Assembly (NCBI RefSeq): GCF_949628215.1
Contig: NC_134276.1
Location: 127,658,125 to 127,722,124, forward strand
DNA from: Phalacrocorax aristotelis
Taxonomy: Eukaryota > Chordata > Aves > Suliformes > Phalacrocoracidae
Length of the DNA: 64,000 nucleotides
Direction of reading: 5' to 3'
Part shown: piece by piece, positions 1 through 13,640 of the stretch
Layout of the letters: the number at the start of each line of letters is the position of its first letter
Numbering within the stretch: the stretch's first letter is position 1
Position numbers and translations under genes: made by a program
The notes under the pieces: generated by a model
Told to the model about the DNA's origin: nothing
Seen by the model: the letters and a program-made list of their open reading frames with translations, nothing else
The model's database searches: none

Positions 1-722
1 AGCTAGTGCAGGAGAATAATATCAGCTGAGTCTTACACAGTGCTTTTCATCAAGAGATCTCATGTCTGTGTCATTACCGCTAGTTTTTTATATCTTAGGA
101 AACAGAGATGTGGAGAAGGCGAGCGGAGTTGTCCAAAATTGCCCAGTAAAGTGGTGGTAAACCAGATAGGAAACCTGCTGCCTCACACTGCCAAAATTCA
201 CTAGTCACACACAAGGGAATGAAACATAAGGCTGCTGTCTTCCTCGTTGTCTGAGATAAAGCAGAAAGCTCTCTCTGAGGTGGTGGATACTGAGGCCTCC
301 TGTGCCAGGATAGCAGATGCCTGCGCTGTGTGGGTCCCATGCCCTATGAGGATCATTGTCCAGACAGCATGTCTCACTCTGCAACTGGTCTGAAGTGTTT
401 GTTCCTCACGTGGGATGGCAAATGGTTGGGAGGTAACCAGATTGATCTCCCTTGTAGGCCTTTGCCTGGGACTTGGTACGCAAGTTCCAGATGGTACAAA
501 GCCCCTGCTGCTTGGATCTGCACAAAAAAACTCCGGCTTCCTCAACCTATTTCACAACATATTTGGCTTGCTCTTGGTTGGTTGCTATTTGTACGAATAA
601 AGCTGCCAGGAACGTTTGCAAACAGTGAAAAGCAAACTGAGATGCACAAAGCAAGTCAAAATAGGTCTCAAATCTGGCAAAATGCCTGCAGGTGCTTATA
701 ACATTTGACTTACTCTAGCCCA
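1..722. other. 5' intergenic flank, no gene seen
   Basis: This is unique-looking sequence far upstream of GAP43. Short open frames occur on both strands, but none has protein-like composition, splice signals at plausible places or any family resemblance I recognise. I see no RNA gene or repeat here. Confidence 0.5.
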
Positions 723-905
723 TATATTACACACCCACACACTCATTCATCCAGCTTTCTCTTGCCCTCACACCCACACACGCTCACCCTTCACAGATTC
801 ATTCACCTTCTCCCTCCCAACTTTCTCTTCCAAACACAGTCATTCCCACACACAAATCTACCTCAGACACACTCTTTGTTCCCCATACACAAGCACACAC
901 ACATT
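723..905. repeat. degenerate CA-rich tract (decayed CA mini/microsatellite)
   Basis: The + strand is strongly pyrimidine/CA biased, with repeated blocks of ACACCCACACAC followed by TC-rich segments such as CATTCATCC and TTTCTCTT. About four loose copies of a 40-60 base unit can be read, all diverged. The open frame through it (705-917) exists because CA/CT-rich DNA lacks stop codons, and it is not a gene. Confidence 0.7.
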
Positions 906-3310
906 TATGAGTGCTGAGTGCAGTGTCTGTAGGTGGTATACATACATTCGTATAGCAGACGATGCTGTAATCTTACACCTATGCTCTGAAAAGCCTTTGG
1001 GATTAGTGAGCTGAGAGCTCTGATTGCTCTCACTTTCACGTAAAATACCACTGATCCAGTTTATGGGGCTGGCTGTTTCCATCCTTCCCTGCCTCAGCCT
1101 GAACTCTGCCATCTTTTTTCCACAGAACCTCCCTTTCTGCTCATCTTCCCCTTGCTCCCCTTGACTCTTTCTCCCTATGCTTTTCCTTTCCCACATTGCT
1201 GCCCAAGACCACGGCATTTCAGAGAGCTTGGCCACCCCTGTCTCTCCATGACCAAATATTGGCCCGGATTATCTCACTAGGAGAGTGAGCAGAGATGAGC
1301 AATGAACCTGCCATGCAGTGGCGGGGCACAAGGAATGAAATCCTGCAAGGTGTGGTGAGATCAGAAGCAGAGACAGTAACTGGTGGGGCGGACCACACTG
1401 CCATCCGAGCAGCACTGAGCCTGCCTGGCATTGAGCCTGCCTCTAATGGAATGTGAGCCACCGCTGGGAATGAGCTCATCTGTAATCCACTTAATTGAGT
1501 TTTATGAGCAGGGCTCTCACATCGGGGAGCCAGTCTGCCTTCTTCCAGCACTCACCCTCCTTTGCTTGCTGCCTGGGGAAGAGAAGGGGAGTGGGGCATG
1601 CATGCACTGCTCTACCGTGCTGTTGATCATCTGGTTTCTGATTTTCTACCTACACTGGAAAATGTGCAGGGAGCTGGACAGACATGCTCTTCAAGAGAGC
1701 CACTGCCTCATGGTCTAACGTTGTTTGCTTCTGCTGCAGGTAGTGATGCTCAGATTTCCACGTGAATTTTGGTGATGCTGTCAGGATGCAGAGCCTCAAG
1801 TTCTCCCAGCTTTTTGGTCTCTGTGCCAGTGCTGGGTACTCAGAGGAAAAGCTTTGATGTGCTATACAGATCTCACATATGCAGGAATCATCTTACCTGG
1901 GAGTCCAAGTGGGATGGGGACAGAGGCATTCTGATCTCACTCTTGCTTTCAGTGTGCAGTGATCTCAGTGGTGGAGCTGTCAGGATCCCATAAGAGCCTT
2001 TGTTTACACTGTGATGCCTTGCCATCTTTAGCATCTGCATCATCATTTGTTTGTACTATGTGAATTGGTCACATAAGGGCCAGCAAACAGAGAAATTTGC
2101 CTGCTGTCTGCAAAGGGATTTTCAGGCTTGACTTTGCTTGGTGAAAGATGCAGCCTTTTCTCTTTGTGAAGCAGAACAGAGGGAGAAGGAGAAAGTGAGA
2201 GAGGAAGCCTTCTCCCCAAGGGAATGTTACTCTCCTTGGAAAGGGCTAGTGGAGACCCTCTGGCATGTGTGATTTGGGATGTATTCCCTCCAGTGCTGGC
2301 ATAAATGCCTATATTTGAAATAAATGCTGGGTGCAACTCCCGCTGCTTTTGTATTGCTTCTGGTCTATGTCATAGGAGGAAGCTTTGTCATAGTTTCAGA
2401 TCTAATGTTGCATACACATTGCAGAGCAGTAGCTCAGCAGTTCCAGAAATCCATAGCTTTGAAGAAAGGTCATGGCATATGGAAGGGAAAGTGTCCTGAT
2501 GTATTAACACAAAGGCCATAACAGAGCTCTACTGTGAACAGCAATGCCACCACTGTGCATTGAGTGATACTTCAGGTGTTTCTTAAAATCCCTAGACACT
2601 GGAATCATGGAAAGACGTGATAATAAAAGATTTTGGCTTTGTACATATGTGCTTCTAGTTTTCACGGTTGCAGGCAATACTAAAAAATCGGACTAGATGA
2701 AATCTGAGGACTCAAAACCCAGAGTGGAAATAAGAAGAACCCATATTATATGGTTTGGGGTTCTTTTGAATGGCATGATTTTTAAGCCAGTCTCACACAG
2801 AGGTGCAATGACTTTCCATTGACATCCTGATGCTGAGACACCACAATGACTATTCAGGATGGTTCATTGCAGCTGTGGTACAGCTGAAGTACCCGTTTTC
2901 TAAATCAGCTGTTGCTTTTGAAGAGGAAGTCTTTTTGTCTCATTGGCACCTAGAATGTGAATCCAGCTGGGTCAGCAACTCTCCTGTCTTTGTTTTTGTT
3001 TTCAGATTCTTGCAGAATGAGCATTGCAGGACTGCAGGGTTCTTCCAGTCCCTAGCACCTCGCCTTCACCTCTTCCCTCCGTCCCAGCTCCCATGTCCAT
3101 GTATGTTTGAGGATGGGCGTTAGAGCAATGACTCTACTACTCTACTAGTAGCAACATAACAGGCAAGTCTGTTGGAAATCGATGCGGAAAGACTGGTATT
3201 CAGTTGGATAAACTTAGACAGAGACTGCCTTGGAGTGAACAAAGATTCTTTTTTTTTTTTCCCTTTCATACCTGTAGCTGTACGCTTCTACGGGAGAACT
3301 TATCTTGGGC
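906..3310. other. intergenic, nothing recognised
   Basis: This stretch is mixed-composition single-copy-looking DNA. Short ORFs on both strands show no protein-like features. I recognise no transposon, RNA gene or regulatory block here. Confidence 0.4.
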
Positions 3311-3697
3311 TGCATATCTCCGGGACACAGGGCTCTACCCACCCTGGGGACAGTGATGCACAGACATCAATATGATGGATACAAAATGTCCGTTTATTTG
3401 GCTGCGTCACACGCTTATATAGCTCTTGCGCTTCCTGTTCCTGCCACTCCTATGGGGAGGAGTCTATCTTTCCGTCACATCCCGTGATCTTCCGGTCGCC
3501 GATCCCTGTCTATTCCCCTACACATACCATTTACTCTAAAACCTGAAAAGAGTCTTCCCAGCATTATACGAAGTCCCCAAATGGCCATGCAATCTGGGTA
3601 GAGGTAACACTCTTCCAGTGAATCTAATGCTGGAAATATCTTCTCCCAACTTAAATACATTCTTCTGCCGTGTCCTTTCACTGTGAAACTCCTAACA
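3311..3697 (-). mobile_element. Alpharetrovirus-like endogenous LTR (solo), - strand
   Basis: Read on the - strand this has the order of a short retroviral LTR. A TATA box (TATATAA, complement of 3415-3421) is followed about 17 bases later by a polyadenylation signal (AATAAA, complement of 3393-3398), then a GT-rich U5-like stretch ending near 3311. The tight TATA-to-AATAAA spacing and the text after it resemble avian alpharetrovirus-type LTRs, which have a very short R region. No primer-binding site or coding region follows, so it looks like a solo LTR. The U5 end near 3311 (a TG on the + strand) is plausible. The U3 end could be near 3697 or nearer 3522, and I found no convincing target-site duplication at either. 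Short ORFs inside it are not genes. Confidence 0.6.
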
Positions 3698-6600
3698 TCA
3701 TGTTTGATACTATTTTATCCCTTGAGTAGTAGCTAGCTTCAAAAATGGCAGGAGACCCTCAGTAGTGCCTCCGGCTCTCTCTGTTTACAGGATCCACACA
3801 CAGCATATGGTAGATGGAGAAAGGAAGAGCTGTTAAAAGGATGAAAGCTGTTCCAGTAAATGTGGTTGTTAGGAGCCAGTGGAGTATCTGTCACTGTTGA
3901 AAGCAAAATATTTTAGGATATTTGTACTTCATGGCACAAATGTTTTTTAGAGAAGTTTTGTAAAAATTATTTTTTTAAAGTAAACTGTCCGGGAAATTGC
4001 TTCTGTTGTATCTCAGAGCACTGAAAATGTCAAAGTTTCTGCAAAGATCTGCACAATGTCTGCTTCTTCCAACCCAAAAGGAAGCTTGTGTGTGTCTTTT
4101 CCTCCCTGTCCACAGCAGTTGGCCTAATAAAAGATATTGACCCTCTCTACAGCGTTTGCCTCATGTTTAGATGTTCAGGCAGTAGCGGGGTCTGTCTTGT
4201 TTATCCAAGACAGGCAATCTTGAAATAGCCAAGTCTGAAATAATTACTGCTCTTTCCTCTTACTTCCCCCACTAAATCTCTTCCTTCCATTATGACTACC
4301 CAGATTTGCTGGTGGGACTGAGCTAAAAGCAGGCCACAGAGTGCTGACAGGGGCTGTGCTATGGTGTGGAGGTCCATACTGCATCAGCTATGGAAGGTCA
4401 TGCATCTCTCTACTCTCAGTAATAAATATGCAGCGTGGCTCTTCAGCCCAGCCCTCCCCCACTGAGCTCTTCACATCTGTAAAACACCCACTCACGTGTG
4501 TGTGTATAAACAAGCAAACAAATCACGCCACCTAAAAAACTAATTGAACAATTCCTCCTACAGCCTGGGAAGGAAAAGAAGAAAGGAGGATGTTGGTTGT
4601 TTCTATTTCTGAAATATTGAAGAGCTACTTAACTACTATTGTGACAGAAAGATAGATAACTGGGTTGATTAAATGGTAAGAAAAGAAGAGGGAAAGTGTG
4701 GAAGAGAGAGAGAGGAAGAAGCTTTGTTACATGGCTCTGTCAGCTTGATTAGTGGCTTTCTCCTGAATCCTCAGTGGAGTGGCCTCTGTGGGTCAATCTC
4801 ATTAGAGATAAAAATGGAAGAGCTGCAGGAGTCCACACTGAAGCTTTACCTAGAAGGTTTGACGGCAGGGCCTCTGCTCAGGAGTGGAGGAGCGACAGCA
4901 AGGTCAGGAGGCGACTAAGATGGAGATGGCAGTGACAGCGGCACCGCTGACCAAACGACTTGCGGAATACCATTTGTTCAGCAGGGCACAGAAAAAGGGG
5001 GTTTGTTCCTAGCGACAAACCCGTGGCCAAGACACCATGGCAAGTAGATGCTGAGCTACCAGTTTTACAAGTGAGCTGACTAGCCTACTGGTGACATTTC
5101 CCTGCAGGTCCTCGCAAATTTGCTGAAGTGCATCAAAGGTGATTCCAAGAAATAAATCTGTCTCACCGCTAGCAAGCAGGGCTTTAAGGTCAGTGGCCCT
5201 CATGGGGCAGAGCAGCATGAGGCCTACCAAATTTTCTCAGGTGGGAATGGCATCGAAATAGCATTTTCAAAATGATCAGGATCCCTGATGTCAGGGTATT
5301 TGATGTCAGGGAGAAGGAAAAAAAGTCTGGAGCTGCTGAGGGCAGCTGAACAAGTCTCACAGTCTGTTTTCTAGAGAATATTCTCCATGCAGCAGATGAC
5401 CAGGTGGCTATCAGATATCTCAGGAAAGGGGTTGGGAAGCCCATGTGCAGTATTAGGCTTGCAGTTGCTACATGCAAGTGCAGTGGGTTTCTCACTGTAG
5501 AAAGAGGCGTAGTGATGCTTTCCTACCTCAGGGGCAGAGTGAGATTGGGTCCTGCTTGTGAAATGCTCTCTTACACTCTAATGCAGCACAGCATGCCAGT
5601 GCTGTGAACGGCCTTACAGATGGGATTGTGGACACTTGGCATGTGTTCCAGGGGCCAAAAGGGGAAGAGACACATGAGGGTATGTGGTGTGTGTGGGAAG
5701 TTTGCAGTGCATCTGCTCCCGCTGTATCAATTCTGTGGAAAGAAGGAAGCTGACGTTAGTACTCACTGTATGGATTTTGCAAGGTCTGTGGCGATATGTG
5801 CTTCCTGCGATAGATTAGAGTCAATTTCTCTCTTGTCAAAAGTGGTTAGAAGTAAGCTAGTTTTTTTCATGTGCTTGGCTTTAGGTGTTTGTGTGGTAGC
5901 TGAAGGCTGGCCTGGCAGTCTGGGGCCTGCTTCAGAACTGCACTGCTTCAGAATTCCAATGGGATTATAGCTTAACAAGGGCCAGAACACTGCTGGGCAT
6001 GGGAGTTTCCTGTGACCTCTTCAGTGCTGCTGACAACGCACCTGTGCTGGCTACAGGTGTCCTAGCCAGGGGTGCCACACTTCTACCCTCATACCCTCTG
6101 AGAGCAGTCCTTCAAACTCCAGGCTTTCATGCTCCTTAGATGGGATCTGGTGTCTCTCCTATTCTTTGCCTTCATCTCTCCACTCCAGATGCCTGTGATC
6201 CCAGCTGGTCCTGGCTCAGCAGTCTTTCTGTTGGGACCTGTGTGGCCCTGCGCTGACACAGGTAACCAGACAGTGATCGCAAAGCAAGGTATCGGTAGTC
6301 AGAGCAGTATCGTACACCATAAAAGGAAAACCTTTCTTTTAGTCCCTTCTGGTGGTAGGACAGCTGCTTTTGCTTTTCCGGTCCCGCAGTGGATCAATTC
6401 TTTTTTGTGAGTTTGGGATCCACAAAGGTATTCCCTTTCCCATGTCTCCAAGGAGGTGCTCTTAAAGCCATATTGATGCCTTGGCCCAAATTCTTAGGCA
6501 AAATCTCCCTTACGACCTAAAAGTAGCATTTTCCCAGGGCTTGTAGCAAGTTACTGCCTATTACTGACCCTAGTTGTGTTTAGCCGAGGGTGCTTATTTA

Positions 6601-7580
6601 AAGCTAAGACAATGTACTTGAAGCTGGTTTACTGAGATTTTCTTAAAATAACTTTTTCCTCTGCAGTTTTCATTAAAGCCTGCTCTATGGAGGGAGTAAA
6701 AATCCTTGTAGCCCAACATGGCCCTGCAAAAATTTCCTCTTTAGGTACTCTGTAATATCACCGATCAACTCCAGATCCTTCACTGCATTTTCATTTTAAT
6801 ATCTGTTTCTCTTACAAGGTAATTTGGAGACTGGAAATCAGAGTGAGGATATGAAATTCACTTTTGCAGAGGTCCCCCCCAAAACTATCAGCTAACTACC
6901 CTGGCTCTGAAGCAACGATGTGCAAGAGAAGCGCTCTGTGTTGCATCCTCTAATTCTCACTGTTACCACTCTCCATTGTGTAAAGAAGCTCGCAGAGGCA
7001 GACATTCATCTAATATTCCCATTAGAACAATCCTGTTAACACGAGTGATTTAAGCATAGACTTTTGTTGTAGAAATAATAGCTTAAGTGGAGGTGGAACC
7101 TCCTCTATACATCCTTCTCTTTTTTCTTTGAAATCTCAGGGCCTACAGCATATTATATGTCACAGGAAATATCGGTGTAACTGCATATTGTAATTTGCTT
7201 GCAGCACGTATCGTGGAACGTATCAATGAAGTGTTTGACAATGATAGCAGCACAGAAATAATCTGGTTTTATGATCTAGCAGACATTTTTTATCAAGCTG
7301 TTTAAGGCTTTTATTATTTGTTGGTGGAGTAATATCATAACAAGAAGCACTGTGTAACTAATACTGCATCTGAAGTGAAAACATCACTTATAACATCTTC
7401 TCCTTTGTAAAACAAAGTCTTGCCAGAAAAGGCCTCTTTACCTGAGCACACAGGCATTTGTGTGATCAAGGACTTCCCTCCGCATCCTCACATCTCTTCA
7501 AGTATTTGTGTAGTTGTGAGTGATGGAGTCTACAAATGAGAATGTCAGGCAGAAAGTGTTTATGCAATTTTGAAAATAAT
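3698..7580. other. intergenic, nothing recognised
   Basis: About 3.9 kb of 5' flank in which I see no exon, RNA gene or recognisable repeat. ORFs of 60-116 codons occur on both strands, but they overlap one another and have no protein-like character. Confidence 0.4.
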
Positions 7581-7589
7581 GTAGATACT

Positions 7590-8000
7590 GTAGTTGAATC
7601 TGAGAGAGATAAGATTACACTGTATGTGTCTGATTGTGTGTCTGTGTGTATGAAAGAAAGTGAGCGCGAGAGAGATTACATTGTGTTAGAGAAAGGAATG
7701 ACAATATGTATGAGGGAGAGATAAAATTGTGTTTTCAGGGCCTCTGGGTTAGAAAGATTTCATTGTGCAGGTGTGTGTGTAGCTGTGCTTATGCTAAAGA
7801 GAAGATTTGTTTGTGTGTGTTTAGAGGGTGAGATTACGGTGTATGTGCATTTTAGGGATGCAATGTGTTATAGTATGTACACATGTGTATGTATGCATAT
7901 GAACGAGAGAGCCTACACTGTATATGTTAAAGAGAAGACGCTCGTAGTGTGTGTCCTTGGAGAATGAGAAATTCACAATGTAAGTCTGTTTCACAAAATG
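7590..8000. repeat. decayed tandem repeat (minisatellite-like), core GAGAGATTACAnTGTATGTG
   Basis: Seven or eight diverged copies of a unit of about 40-60 bases follow one another. Each has a purine part (GAGAGAGATAA or AGAGAGATT), then TTACA(C/T)TGT and then a TG-rich tail. Clear copies start near 7601, 7668, 7710, 7751, 7826, 7900 and 7966. Short TG runs lie between the cores. The array is old, since no two units are identical. ORFs of 62-64 codons through it are by-products of the repeat. Confidence 0.65.
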
Positions 8001-8009
8001 AAAATGTAA

Positions 8010-11000
8010 GTATAAAAATAACACAGCATGTATATGTATGCATGTGTCTGTATGTATTTTAGATAATTTGTAAACTGCTTCAATTTTATTTACAAAAGAA
8101 ACCACTGTCAGTGTTTTAGAAACATTTTTCCAAAATTCTGGAATTTCCTAGAGCTTCTTATGCTTTTTCACTCAAAGCACTTAGGCTTTTAAAAATTACC
8201 ATTAAAATATTTGTTGAAGATGCAAAACTATATCTAGGGAAATATGACTTATAAAATTCCCTCCTGAAGAAAAGAGTCAATTGGAATAAGCGTTCATTTC
8301 ATTGATGAACAGCACTTGGAGCAAATGGAAAAATCAAAAATTAGCAGAACTTGTACTTTGCCCAAAGCAAATTTTAATGACACTTGTTGGGTATTTCATG
8401 ATAAATTCAAAGCAGTGAGTTACCAAAAAAACATCCTTCCCTCCAGGAAACATGAACATGTATTGGTGATTCAGAAGCAGGAAGTTGTGATATAAACATG
8501 CATTTTTAAAAAGAATGCATTATATCCTTTTCCACGAGTCATTTGAAGATCTGAGCTGCCTGCTAAAAGCACTCCTTTTTTATTCAGAAAGTAGTCACCT
8601 GAATGGAGTTTTTATCTATGCGGAGAAAAGGTAACATTTTGGATATGCTAGAGAAGAAGTACGACTGAGCCATATGATGGAGAATTAACATACTCCTTTT
8701 TATGTGCTGAAGAGAGACTTCTACTGTCTTCTCCCTGACTCAGACCTCCCCTGCATCTTGACAGCAATGCCTCTGCTTCCCTGTATCTTACCCAGATTTA
8801 GCTCTCAGCACCAGGCACCCCCTGTCTTTACAGCTCTGCCGGGGTGAGACGGCCTCTTCAGATGTGCCCACACTGCGTTCTGCTTCCATGGACAAGGGCT
8901 GAGTCTTAAAGGCGGTGTGGCACTGGGACACACAAAGCAGAGGCCACTTTCCCTGGCCTTCCATTTGGCCACTCCAGCTGTTGTCACCTTACTCAGGAAC
9001 AAAGTTGAAGTGGGCCACTGGCAACTGCTTAAAATGTTTTAATCTGACCTTGGCTTCATCATGTAGGTCATTTAGGCTGCTTGTGTTCCTATGGTTTCAT
9101 ATTGCTGCATACTTGTGGGAGGTGGTCTCCCTGTCCTCTCCTGCTTAGAGTCCCTGAGGTGACTGGATACTCCAAATGACCTCATGCTCACTGCTTACTA
9201 GCAGTGGAGAAATGGATGGTCAGGACTTGCTTCTGCTAATCAGAATGCAGCATCTGCATGTAGGCTGGTGTTCTCCACACCGTGATTCATATGCCCATCA
9301 CTTCCATGTCATGGCAACCTTAGGAAAACTGTCGGACTGCCAGGACTGTCACCACACAGGTTTGGAGAGAGGCATTTGGCATCCTCTTTCCCAGCTGCTT
9401 CTAGCAAGGGGAAGAAAATCTGCCTCAGTGTGGGTAGAAACTTCTCAGTCCTGCAAAGGTATGTGCAAGGGACGGAGAGAAGGTGGCAGGGAGCACAAAG
9501 GGATGTTCTTGTTTGGCCTGCAGTGGTTCTTCTCTACCTGGGATGGAGTCCAAACCTTACTGCTGGCAGCCTTTTACTACCAACAGCTACAAATCATTAA
9601 TTCCGTGGGTATTCAGCCTGGACGAACTCCTCTGGTATTAATGGGCATCCCTCAGTGTCATTCTATAAGGCCCTCATTGCAATTCAGCAATAGTTAACTT
9701 CTGTCTGTAAGTTTGCCTTTTTGGCCCACAGCCATCTCACCTCTGGCTGCAAGCTTGATGACAGGCTTGAGGCATGAAGAAGGGTGAGACTCCGTGAATA
9801 CTGGAGAGAAGAAGGTGAAGACAGAGCTCTTTCACCTATTTCAGCACTAAACCAAATGCAAGCCATACCGCTAGCCGTGCAGCATAGCCATTAAACATCT
9901 GCGCTACTTTGTGCTATCATATGATGAAACCTTCTCTGTCTCCCATGCTTAAGTAAGATGATAGGCAGACATTTACTCAAACAGTTAATCTTCTCTATGC
10001 TCATTCCCCCAGATTAGCTAGTATGTCTAATTCCGGACCATGCTGCTTTCAGAGCTGGTGGAATCTGGCTCTGCTATGCATTGACAACAGCTGTACATCT
10101 TCTCTTGGTGGCTGTGTCTTTCTGCACACAAATGCCCAACAAGTCCTCCCCTTTGCACTCAGTCATGCACTTTGTAGCAGGTGCATCTGCTGGTTCTCTT
10201 GTGTGCTCTTGCGTTTATGAGCACTGCCAGGCTTGCCAATTCTCAGCACCTTCTTGTGATTCTCATTATATTTGCTACTTTTCTGCAAAGCCACAGCTCT
10301 TAGAGTCAGGTGGTTGCATGAAAATGCTGGCTGTCAATTAAGAAAAGGATGCAAATTTGTAGCTTTTCTGGTTGGGGAGAAAGCTTGTACATGTAGCAGT
10401 ATAATGGATCAAAAGAAACAAAATGAGAAGACAAACTTTTTCTTGTTTAATTGCTTGATTTCTAAGTAAACTTAATGATTTCTGGAGGGGTGCACAGTCA
10501 GGTTTTTGGCTATCCGGTGTGGGTTTAGATATACCTTTGTATACACATGTGCCTTCTCAGCTGCATATATAAAAATACATGTGCATTTGGGTGTAGATAT
10601 GCATGAGTACACCCACACCTGTCAACTGCACACATCCCCTTCTCACAGAAAGCTTCACTCCCACTCTGCCTTTCTTCCACATTTCCCTTTCTGCAACTTC
10701 TGTCCAGCACCTTTCTCTGAGTTATGGAATCTCCAGTGATGCTTGTACTGAGTAACCTTCTCCCCCGCTCTCCCTCCCTCCTCTCCTTCACTCCAGGAAA
10801 GCTCTTTCTGATTCTCTTTTCACTGATGTCTGGCATTCGTACCTCTGCAGACAGAGAATGGCAGGAAGACAGTGACGTGAGCAGACAGAATAACCAGGGA
10901 ATAAAAAGGAGTTGGTTGAGAATCTGTAATTAGAAGCCCAATTTCCATTTCCTTCTCAGGCACTTTTAAAATCCCTTTCAGGGGTTTCTTGACTGTCTCA

Positions 11001-13635
11001 AAATTGAATGTCATTGAGATTTTTTTCTTCTTTTTTTTTGCATCCTCTTGTTTCCTTGGCAACAAGTTGGTGATGCAGGAGCTAGAAATGTGCTGTGTCT
11101 CCGTGGAGATGTTGGCGTGGGTGTGCCATGGTGACATCCACGATGGACGCACAGCTCTACCAATCCTACCCCACCCCTTGCAATAAGCACAATAGACCCA
11201 ACCTCAGAGGTGACGCTTTTATTTTTAGCTTCATAGGTGTTAATCTGCTCTCTTTTGATTGCACATACACCATGACGATGGGTCGTAAGATCCAGACGCC
11301 TCATTAGTTACATCAGCAGAAATTGACTGACTTGAGGGGAGGGCTTTTAGGGCCAAATCTTCAGGTTTGAATTCAGGAACTTCTTAACTTAGAAGTAAGT
11401 ACACTCCTATCATGGAGGGGCACTCATTGCAATGACTTAAGTCTTTCCCCTTCACTTTGAGAAGAGTTACCAGTCATTAATGAAGAGAACTGTGAATCAG
11501 AGCTCCTGTCTTTTATTTTGTTCTAAATGAAGTCGTTTCTCTCTTTCATACCTCAAGGGCTGCTCATTTGGAAAGCAAAGAATCTGCTATTGCTTTTGGC
11601 CTGGGGCATGGGAGATTAAAGTTTATTGAGACATTTAGCTGGAAGGTTCCAGGGTGACTTACTTGTATACTCCCATAAGACAAAACTGCCTCTTCCAAAG
11701 AGATTGTTGCCCAGATTGCTTAGCCCTTGTTTGGGTCTGCCCAACAGCATCCAGGTAGCCTACAGAACTGTTCATAAAGCAATAGTAAATTGTGAAGACA
11801 TCTTAGACTACACCTCCCCAAACACCTCAGTGTAATGCGCTCTCTCCCTCTTGTCCCATACACTCAATATCTTTACAATGTTTGGTTTTATTGTGCATAC
11901 AGCCTGTTCAACCTTGTTTTTCTGTATTTTGCATTCAGCAATGGTCTGGATGCAACCCAAGACCCAAACTCTCCTTTGATTTAGCTCTTGATACACACAA
12001 TACCCAGAGTAAGGGCTAGCCACAGTCTCATCAAATATCCAGAGGTCCTACTGCTTTTTTTTGTTGTTGTTGTTCCCTAGGAGGCTTTATGACATCACAC
12101 AGAAACTGTGATGTCAACAAGGAACCCTCTGGGTAGGCTTTTGAGATCTAAGATTGCTAAGGTTCTTCTTTCTGCCAAATGACTGTAACTTCATCCCAAT
12201 GGGATTTGCAATAGGGCTCATCCATGCAGCAATAAAGCCAAGTATCAAATTCTTCTTGCCAGAAAGACCAATTAAAGGATTAAATGTGAAAAGCTGAAAC
12301 CCCTAACATCCATGGTGACAGGGTTTTCTTTTCTTTTTTAGACTGTAATAATCTTTGCAGCATATTGTTCTGGGATCAGCACCCTTGGGGGATACATTAG
12401 TACAGCAATTGATGGAAAGAAGCTGGAGAGGGAAACCAAAGTGAACCCAGCCAAGGCAAGATAAGCTTCACTTCCAGCCATGCTGGCGGATTTCTTTTGC
12501 CTTCTTTCCTACGCTTCTTTAGCAATTCAGGCACAGACAGAGTTCATTCGGTTTCCAAGATCCAAGGTGCATGTTCAAAAGTTGTTTTATTGTGTGAAAC
12601 CAGAGGAAGCATGAGGAACAATCAGACACCAGAGGTACATTAAGAAGATGTGTCATTGACACATTATGTCAATGAGAAGGAGCGAATCCAGGTTCTGTTT
12701 TTAGGGACATTATGTTCCAAGGCAGGCACAAAAATCTGACTCAAACGCCTTACTTTTTGGATCTGAATCCAGAGTTTATTCCTGACTGGCACTGAAATCC
12801 AGGTCAGATTTTTCTTTTTATTTGCAGTTGTATTAACAGATGAAAGGAGCTGACACATCTGTCTAGCTCCAGCAGTATGCTCAGCATTGTAGTTAATGTT
12901 GTCTTTAGACCTCCTTTAGGAGGTCTCCTGCCTCAAGGAACTAGCAGCCCATAGGTGTGACTTGATAAGATGCAGAGCACGGTACAAGAGACGCTTCTAC
13001 TAACTTTAATGGGGAAAAGGTTGCATGTTTACTGGGAGTGGAAGTGACACAGCAGTGTCCCCAGCTTAAAACCTATTATGTGATGAATTACCTGGAATCA
13101 ACGGTAAAGGGAGGGGAAGCTGTTGTTGGAAGACTCAGTAGAGGGAATATGTCTAAAATCATGTGTCTAAAACTAAATAGAGAGGAAGATGAGCTCAAAA
13201 ACTTAGGCAAAACTGTTCTATGGGATTTTTTTTTCCAAGATACACTAGCAAAGTGTCTGCTCTCTGCATAAAATTTTAATTAAAACATTGTATTGTTTAT
13301 GTTTCCAGCCCAAAATTTGTTACTGATTTGGCAGGAAGAGTCAAAATTTTCCCTAACCCCTCTCCCCCACCTTCTTCTTCCCCCTCTTCCCCATCTCCCA
13401 TCTCTGGAGCTGTGGGGATGAACCCTACACTTATCAGGAACACCGCAAGGAGGATCCTGCCACCTCAGGTTCTTCTCCATTTTGGGAAGCCCCAAAGAAA
13501 TCCCAGAGTAGCTTTCCTCATACCCAACAGCAATTGATTTCCCCACGTCATCTGAAAAGCAGGTACAACATGAAATAAAGTTCAGTCCATATTCTTCTGG
13601 CACCTTCTTCTGCTGTCTACTTCTTGTGTTGGTTA
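8010..13635. other. intergenic, nothing recognised
   Basis: About 5.6 kb of 5' flank. The longest open frame is 9176-9697 (173 codons, + strand); its composition is random-looking and I take it as chance. Around 12900-12990 there may be a very old fragment of the same amniote repeat seen at 13641, but it is too diverged to call. No RNA genes were seen. Confidence 0.4.
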
Positions 13636-13640
13636 GCACC

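Noticed and set aside
3475..3681. 68-codon ORF on the - strand
   Set aside because: It falls in the U3 part of the alpharetrovirus-like LTR and has no protein-like features.
7590..8000. CRISPR array or satellite
   Set aside because: Units are diverged, have no constant spacers and lie in vertebrate DNA. A decayed minisatellite explains them.
9176..9697. 173-codon ORF in the 5' flank
   Set aside because: Composition is random, no family resemblance, and overlapping frames of similar length occur nearby.
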